A DNA stretch of 37,093 nt from Sphingomonadales bacterium (GTDB lineage Bacteria; Pseudomonadota; Alphaproteobacteria; Sphingomonadales; Sphingomonadaceae): assembly GCA_021298455.1 (NCBI GenBank), contig JAJTFR010000016.1:1-37093 (forward strand), given 5' to 3'. A program made the position numbers and the translations under genes. Each line of letters starts with the position of its first letter. The first letter of the stretch is position 1. This document shows positions 32,338-37,093 of this stretch, piece by piece. The notes below the pieces were generated by a model, which was not told where the DNA came from, searched no databases, and saw only the letters and a program-made list of their open reading frames with translations.

Positions 32338-34473
32338 TCAGGCCACGGCCTGCGTGCGGAACGGCATGTTGCGGATGCGTTTTCCGGTGGCCGCAAACAG
32401 TGCATTGGCCAGCGCAGGCGCAGCGGGCGGCAGGCCGGGTTCGCCAAGCCCGCCGATTGGCGCTTCGCTTTGCAGAAATTCGACGAAAATTTCAGGCGCA
32501 TCAGCGATTTGCATAATCGGGTAATCCGGGAAGCTGGATTGCACGACCGCGCCCTTGTCGATTGTGATCTCTTCACCGATCGCCGCAGACAGGCCCATAA
32601 CGATCCCACCGGCAACCTGGGCTTCGGCGTTGTTGCTATTCACCACCTGCCCGCAATCGACCGCAGCCCAAACCTTGTGCACCTTCGGGTTGCCGTCTTC
32701 CTTCACCGACGCCTCGATCACATGCGCACAGACCGTGCCGAAACTTTCGACGACAGCAATGCCGCGGCCCCTGCCGGTCGGCAACGGCGTTCCCCAACCC
32801 GACGCCTTTGCCGCCGCATCAAGCACACGGGCGGCGCGTGATCCGACAGCCAGATGGTGCGATGCTTCGACTGATCGCCAGGCCGCAGTGATGATGTTGG
32901 TCGAGTGCTCAACATGTTCGACCTCAACCGAGGGAATGTCGTAGATCAGCTTCATCCCGGATTCGCCACCTGCCGCTTGGGCGAAGGCTGCCGACCAAGC
33001 GGAAACCTTGCCGTCCGCACCGAGTGCGGCCTTGAAAGCGATCGTCGATGCGGGGCGATAGGTGCCCTGCTTCACTTCCTCCTCACGCGGCCAGATCAGT
33101 TTGCCCGGCCAAGGCGATTCCATCGCCAGCTTGACGACCTGTGGCACAATATCCGTACCCGCGCCGGGCAATTTTCGGCCAAAGCCGCCCCCCAGAAGCG
33201 TGGTGTTCAGGGTGACATTGTCGAAATCAAGGCCTGCCGCGTCAGCGAGTGCTTTGCGCGTAGCCAGCGGGTCCTGCATGCCGCCCCACACTTCGAGGCT
33301 GTCACCCTTACGGTGCGCGGTCATCGCAAAGGGCTCCATCATCATATGATGGAGATAGGGCGCGCGATAACCGGCTTCGACCAGCTTGCCGCCGCTTGCG
33401 TCGACCGACAGAGCAGCCTCCTTCACCAGACGGTCCTGTTCGGCCGCGATCGCCGCGCTCGAAACGGCGGCATGGCCGCCGTCCGAGAATTTCGGCGATA
33501 ATGCCTGCAGCCCCTTCAGCGCGGGCCAATAGCCCTTGGCGACGACGGCAACGGCATTGTCCATCTGCACGACCTTTTCGACACCCTTAACCGCCATGGC
33601 AGGGGCGGGATCGACGCTTTCTAGCTTTCCGCCACGTACGGGGGCCGCCATCACCGCGGCGACACGCATATCGGGAAGCTGCACATCGATGCCGTAGATC
33701 GCACTGCCGTCAACCTTGGCCGGAATGTCGAACCGCGGCATCGGTTTTCCGATCAGAACAAAATCCTTCGGCGCTTTCAGTTTGGGTTCGCTTGAAAGGC
33801 TGCGCTGCGATGCGGCTATGGCAAGTTCACCATAGCGCAGCGAGCGGCCGCTTTTGGCATGGGTCACAACGCCCTTGGCGGTTGTCAATTCGCCTGCAGG
33901 CACTTTCAACCGCTCCGCCGCCTCGGTAACCAGCGCCTCGCGCGCAGTGGCACCCAGCGTGCGCATGCCGATCTGTCCGGTAAAGCGCACCGCAGACGAT
34001 CCACCGGTAATCTGGTTCACCATGTTGCGCGACATCAGCGAGGCAATCGAGCCGGGCAATGACACACCGGCTATGTCCTTGACAAAACCCTTGGCAAGCC
34101 AGGCATTGGCAAAGGCATTGTCCGCCGGCGCATGTTCAACACTGATACTGTCCCAATCGGCATCAAGTTCGTCGGCGACCATCTGCGCCAGCGCGGTGCC
34201 GTTGCCGGTGCCCATGTCGATATGCGGGCTATATACGGTGATACGGTCATCCTCGCCGATCTTCAGCCAGCCGGTGAAGGATCCGCTCTTCCCGCCCTTG
34301 GTCATCGCAAGCGCATCGCGCGCCGCGGCATAATCGCCATATTGCAGGGCGAAGACACCGCCGCCGACCACAGCAAGCCCGCCGATCAGGAAAGCGCGAC
34401 GCTTCACGCCCTTCTTCTTTTTGGGAAGAGCAGTTGCTTCATCGATATTGGGGTTGGCATTGTCGGCCATCAT
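32338..34473 (-). CDS. iorB: Molybdopterin-binding subunit of an isoquinoline-1-oxidoreductase-type enzyme
   Basis: A 711-residue large subunit of the xanthine dehydrogenase family, IorB type. The N-terminus carries a twin-arginine-like signal, [16 protein letters not shown] (residues 24-39), so the enzyme may be exported folded through Tat with its small subunit. Molybdenum-cofactor-binding motifs include [10 protein letters not shown] near residue 428 and the final [21 protein letters not shown]. The order of the domains matches Ald_Xan_dh_C2 of IorB, where the a/b hammerhead lies inside. The substrate is unknown; relatives oxidise N-heterocycles or aldehydes. ATG 34473 overlaps the small-subunit TGA (34470-34472) by ATGA; the second ATG at 34470 is also possible. 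The iorA gene lies directly upstream. Confidence 0.93.
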   Translation of the reverse strand: MMADNANPNIDEATALPKKKKGVKRRAFLIGGLAVVGGGVFALQYGDYAAARDALAMTKGGKSGSFTGWLKIGEDDRITVYSPHIDMGTGNGTALAQMVADELDADWDSISVEHAPADNAFANAWLAKGFVKDIAGVSLPGSIASLMSRNMVNQITGGSSAVRFTGQIGMRTLGATAREALVTEAAERLKVPAGELTTAKGVVTHAKSGRSLRYGELAIAASQRSLSSEPKLKAPKDFVLIGKPMPRFDIPAKVDGSAIYGIDVQLPDMRVAAVMAAPVRGGKLESVDPAPAMAVKGVEKVVQMDNAVAVVAKGYWPALKGLQALSPKFSDGGHAAVSSAAIAAEQDRLVKEAALSVDASGGKLVEAGYRAPYLHHMMMEPFAMTAHRKGDSLEVWGGMQDPLATRKALADAAGLDFDNVTLNTTLLGGGFGRKLPGAGTDIVPQVVKLAMESPWPGKLIWPREEEVKQGTYRPASTIAFKAALGADGKVSAWSAAFAQAAGGESGMKLIYDIPSVEVEHVEHSTNIITAAWRSVEASHHLAVGSRAARVLDAAAKASGWGTPLPTGRGRGIAVVESFGTVCAHVIEASVKEDGNPKVHKVWAAVDCGQVVNSNNAEAQVAGGIVMGLSAAIGEEITIDKGAVVQSSFPDYPIMQIADAPEIFVEFLQSEAPIGGLGEPGLPPAAPALANALFAATGKRIRNMPFRTQAVA

Positions 34474-34952
34474 GCGTCTCCCTTCACCGCGCTCGCGGCC
34501 TTGCCGGTGGCGGCATGGATAGCCGCGCGAATGCGGGGATAGGTGCCGCAGCGGCAGATATTGGTCATCGCCTCGTCAATCTGCGCATCACTTGGGCTAC
34601 CGACCTTGGCGATCAGCGCCACCGCCGCCATGATCTGGCCCGACTGGCAGTAACCGCATTGCGGCACCTGCGCGTCAATCCAGGCCTGCTGCACCTTGTG
34701 CAACATACCATCAGTCGATTTCAGCCCCTCGATTGTGGTGACGGATTTTCCGGCGACATCGGCGAGCGCGATACTGCAGGATCGCGTCAGTTCACCGTCA
34801 ATATGGACGCTGCACGCGCCACAGGCGGCAACGCCGCAGCCGAATTTGGTGCCGGTAAGGCCGACATCTTCACGCAAGACCCAGAGCAAGGGCGTATCAG
34901 GCTCCGCCTCCACGCTAACCGCTTTGCCATTAACCGTCAGGCTGGTCGCCAT
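34470..34952 (-). CDS. iorA: (2Fe-2S)-binding small subunit partnered with the IorB-type gene
   Basis: A 160-residue iron-sulfur subunit delivering electrons from the molybdenum subunit. Cluster ligands are C39, C44, C47 and C59 ([17 protein letters not shown]...SCS) and C99, C102, C133 and C135 ([15 protein letters not shown]). ATG 34952 is preferred because GAGGAG lies seven bases ahead; in-frame ATGs at 34958 and 34967 are too close to or before this site. Its stop overlaps the iorB start. The divergent xdhC-mocA genes, 89 bases away, encode the maturation proteins for this enzyme type, so the four genes make one module. Confidence 0.93.
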   Translation of the reverse strand: MATSLTVNGKAVSVEAEPDTPLLWVLREDVGLTGTKFGCGVAACGACSVHIDGELTRSCSIALADVAGKSVTTIEGLKSTDGMLHKVQQAWIDAQVPQCGYCQSGQIMAAVALIAKVGSPSDAQIDEAMTNICRCGTYPRIRAAIHAATGKAASAVKGDA

Positions 34953-35041
34953 GCCCATGCTCCTCAAGATTTCGATTAGGTTGTCTATAGCAACCGATTG
35001 TCCGCTTTGCTACTGCCCTTGCCATGCAACAAGGTGGGGCA

Positions 35042-35980
35042 ATGACTAAGGGCGCAGCAGATCATCGCCATATCCTTGCGGCGGCACATCGCTGGGCGAG
35101 GTCCCCGATGGCCATTGCCACCGTGATCGAAACCTGGCGTTCGGCGCCCTGCCCGGTCGGCACACACATGCTGGTCCATGGCGATGGCCGCTTTGTGGGT
35201 TCGGTATCGGGTGGCTGCGTTGAAAGCGACGTTCTGGCGATTGCCGCGCAGGTGATCGCATCGGGCCGGCACGAGATGCGCCGCTATGGCGTTGCCAATG
35301 ATTCCGCATGGGAAGCCGGGCTGCCCTGCGGCGGTGATATTGTCATACTGGTCCAGCCGGTTTCGGGCAGCGGCTTTCCAGCCGAATTGTTCGACAGCAT
35401 AGCCAACGCCCGCAATGCCGGCGAGGTGGTGACCGTCAGCACCGACCTTCAAAAAGGCTCAAGCCGGATCAGCGCTGAAAGCGGCGAGACCTTCTTCGAA
35501 AATCCCTACCACCCCAGTCGCCGGTTGCTGATTGTCGGGGCGGTCGATATTGCCGTCGCGCTGTCGGCAATCGCGGCGCAGATCGACATCGATGTGACCG
35601 TGATCGATCCGCGGGCACGCTTCCTTACCGAAGAGCGGTTTCCTTCTGTCCGCCTTGATGATCGCTGGCCGGATGAGGCGATTGCCGCCTTGCGCCCCGA
35701 TCATCGCAGTGCCGTTGTCACCCTGAGTCATGACATCAAGATTGACGACCCTGCGCTGATCGCAGCGCTGGCCTCCCCCGCTGCCTATATCGGTGCGCTG
35801 GGATCAAAGGCGTCGCACGCCGCGCGACTTGAACGGCTGCGTGCCGCAGGCCTTGATGAGATCGCGCTTTCCCGTATCGAAGGCCCGGCAGGGGTGGCTA
35901 TCAACTCGATCAGCGCGTCCGAAATCGCCCTGTCAATCACCGGCGGCATGATCCGCGCCTTCAATGCCGGACTGCGCTAG
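35042..35980 (+). CDS. XdhC/CoxI-family molybdoenzyme maturation protein
   Basis: A 312-residue chaperone that inserts (sulfurated) molybdenum cofactor into xanthine dehydrogenase-type enzymes. The N-terminal XdhC_CoxI region has WRSAPCPVGTHMLVHGDGRF and SVSGGCVESDVLA (residues 58-70). The C-terminal Rossmann-type XdhC_C domain has RRLLIVGAVDIAVALSAIA near residue 160, followed by IDPRARFLTEERFP. The end AAYIGALGSKASHAARLERL and GVAINSISASEIALSI is typical. The nucleotide loop reads GAVDIA rather than GAGHIA, a variant known to me from other family members. ATG 35042 is preceded by AGGTGGGG. Its end overlaps the MocA-like gene by 17 bases. Divergent from iorAB. Confidence 0.92.
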   Translation: MTKGAADHRHILAAAHRWARSPMAIATVIETWRSAPCPVGTHMLVHGDGRFVGSVSGGCVESDVLAIAAQVIASGRHEMRRYGVANDSAWEAGLPCGGDIVILVQPVSGSGFPAELFDSIANARNAGEVVTVSTDLQKGSSRISAESGETFFENPYHPSRRLLIVGAVDIAVALSAIAAQIDIDVTVIDPRARFLTEERFPSVRLDDRWPDEAIAALRPDHRSAVVTLSHDIKIDDPALIAALASPAAYIGALGSKASHAARLERLRAAGLDEIALSRIEGPAGVAINSISASEIALSITGGMIRAFNAGLR

Positions 35981-36536
35981 GCTCTCCTGCATCCTGCTTG
36001 CGGCGGGCGAGAGCCGGCGCTTTGGCGGAAACAAGCTGGAGGTAGCTCTCAATGGCAAAATGCTTGGCCTGCACGCCGCAGAGAATCTGGCCGCGATGGG
36101 ATTCGGCGCAATGGTGGCGGTCGGAAACACACGCAACACCCTATTGAAGCCGGCACTGTCACAGCTGGGTTTCCGGCTTGTCATTAACCCTGATCCATCG
36201 GCTGGACAGGCCGGTTCATTGGCGCTGGGGGTAAAGGCACTGGCAGATAGCGACTGGGACGGCATATTGGTTGCACTTGCCGACATGCCCTATGTCAGCG
36301 GCCAACATCTGACTGCTTTGGTGAAAGGCTTTGCCAATAGCGGCAAATCACATTGTTCCAGCAATGGCATGGCCAAAATGCCCCCAGCCATATTTGCGCG
36401 AAGTGATTGGCCGCAATTGACCGGCCTGTCCGGCGATCAGGGCGCGCGTGGGATGTTGGCTGATACGATCAGTATCATGGCCGAGGTAGCGACATTGCAA
36501 GATATCGATCTACCGGACGATATCCCCGCGCCTTAA
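35964..36536 (+). CDS. MocA/MobA-like molybdenum cofactor nucleotidyltransferase
   Basis: A 190-residue nucleotidyltransferase that probably makes molybdopterin cytosine dinucleotide for the neighbouring IorAB-type enzyme. The NTP-binding loop is CILLAAGESRRFGGNKLEVA at about residues 9-28, with the LAAGxSxRFGxxK consensus. The metal-binding Asp is in ALADMPYVSG near residue 108, and the distal GDQGARGML motif is at about 159-167. These fit MocA. ATG 35964 overlaps the end of xdhC by 17 bases, so translation is coupled. It ends 17 bases before the convergent thioesterase gene. Confidence 0.9.
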   Translation: MPDCARLSCILLAAGESRRFGGNKLEVALNGKMLGLHAAENLAAMGFGAMVAVGNTRNTLLKPALSQLGFRLVINPDPSAGQAGSLALGVKALADSDWDGILVALADMPYVSGQHLTALVKGFANSGKSHCSSNGMAKMPPAIFARSDWPQLTGLSGDQGARGMLADTISIMAEVATLQDIDLPDDIPAP

Positions 36537-36553
36537 ACAGGGGCTGTCCGTGC

Positions 36554-37093
36554 TTATTTCGGCGTGCGCATGCGGATCAGGCCTTCCTGCGCGCAGGTGG
36601 CGACAAGGCGGCCGTCGCGGGTGTAGATTGATCCGCGGTTGAAACCACGGCCGCGGCCTGACCAAGGGCTGTCACAGCTGTACAAAAGCCAATCATCGAC
36701 GCGGAAATCGCCGTGCAGCCAAACGGCATGGTCAAGGCTTGCCGATTGGAAGCCAGGGGTCAGCCATGTCACGCCATGTGCCAATGTCGAAGTGCCGAGC
36801 AACCAGCTGTCACTTTGATAGGCCAGCATGGCGCGGTGCATTGCGGCATCGTTAACCGTAGGGGCGCGCAGGCGAAACCAGATATCCTGACGCGCCGGTT
36901 CGCGCTTGTCGCCGCCCAGCCAGTCACGCGGATCGACGGGACGGCTTTCAAAGGCGCGGTCCCGCAGGAAATGGTCGCGGCCTTTTTCGGGGATACGGTC
37001 AGCATATTCGGCGCGCAATTGCACCTCGTCCTTCAACTCCTCGGGCGGCGGCACATCTGGCATCGGCTGCTGATGGTAATAGCCTTCCTCTAG
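36554..37093 (-). CDS. tesB: Acyl-CoA thioesterase II, N-terminus cut off by window edge
   Basis: The C-terminal 179 residues of a TesB-type double hot-dog thioesterase that hydrolyses acyl-CoA to free fatty acid and CoA. The frame runs open from the window end (37093); an internal Met at 37063 falls within the family sequence HQQPMPDVPPPEEL and is not the true start. The catalytic-Asp region is MLAYQSDSWLLGTSTLAHGV, and the second-domain signature is SLDHAVWLHGDFRVDDWLLY followed by RGFNRGSIYTRDGRLVATCA with the catalytic Gln in AQEGLIR. Full-length TesB has about 285-300 residues. It is convergent with the MocA-like gene. Confidence 0.93.
   Translation of the reverse strand, partial: LEEGYYHQQPMPDVPPPEELKDEVQLRAEYADRIPEKGRDHFLRDRAFESRPVDPRDWLGGDKREPARQDIWFRLRAPTVNDAAMHRAMLAYQSDSWLLGTSTLAHGVTWLTPGFQSASLDHAVWLHGDFRVDDWLLYSCDSPWSGRGRGFNRGSIYTRDGRLVATCAQEGLIRMRTPK

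Noticed and set aside
35042-35980. A broken nucleotide-binding loop in XdhC (GAVDIA rather than GAGHIA)
   Set aside because: The surrounding domain is intact and I recall similar GAVxIA loops in other XdhC proteins, so inactivation is not supported.
1-37093. CRISPR arrays, tRNA and rRNA genes, insertion sequences, prophage or plasmid origin signals
   Set aside because: No regularly spaced repeats, cloverleaf sequences, transposase or integrase genes, or replication initiators were seen when reading both strands; short or divergent RNA genes could still escape reading by eye.

Overview
The window looks like an ordinary chromosomal segment of a GC-rich alphaproteobacterium, most likely a sphingomonad (Sphingomonadales). 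The protein set points that way: exosortase-A-associated glycan genes, an RcnB/glycine-zipper envelope protein, a TonB-ExbB-ExbD-ExbD operon, an isoquinoline-1-oxidoreductase-type molybdoenzyme with its XdhC and MocA partners, and an intracellular PHB depolymerase. This is inference from protein families seen by eye; no database search was run. No phage, insertion sequence, CRISPR array, tRNA or rRNA gene was recognised.

Layout. 1-2750: a truncated 3-hydroxyisobutyrate dehydrogenase-like gene (-), threonine ammonia-lyase (+) and the Bpt leucyltransferase (+), closed by a bidirectional terminator. 2757-5195: two leftward envelope or membrane genes. 5245-9362: a divergent exosortase-associated glycosyltransferase and O-glycosylation ligase, the ligase preceded by an overlapping tiny membrane protein, then an MscS channel. 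9490-13977: acyl-CoA and storage-lipid genes (MaoC hydratase, thiolase, small monooxygenase-fold protein, dipeptide epimerase, PHB depolymerase), interrupted at 9963-10090 by a cluster of four inverted repeats. 14137-15939: an exporter-type ABC transporter. 16270-18952: the leftward tonB-exbB-exbD-exbD operon.

19210-23224: an unknown secreted protein, a leftward group gluQ - HIG1-type protein - cobalamin adenosyltransferase (the last carrying an internal deletion plus frameshift), an HNH nuclease and an SDR. 22499-27101 resembles a photolyase neighbourhood: SDR and DUF2256 on one strand, an iron-sulfur photolyase/cryptochrome, a DCC thiol-disulfide protein and a COQ8-like ABC1 kinase interlocked by 4-base overlaps on the other, and a divergent DUF3429 membrane protein. 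27108-30665: an orphan 2Fe-2S oxidoreductase subunit, rpsU with a structured leader, an FKBP isomerase, an internally duplicated unknown protein and an EamA exporter. 30662-37093: class I fumarase, the IorAB molybdoenzyme, divergent XdhC-MocA maturation genes, and a truncated acyl-CoA thioesterase II.

The most unusual items are the photolyase/COQ8-like-kinase cluster, the broken adenosyltransferase, the hairpin between the rpsU promoter and gene, the inverted-repeat cluster before the thiolase gene, and the overlapping small membrane protein in the exosortase glycan locus.
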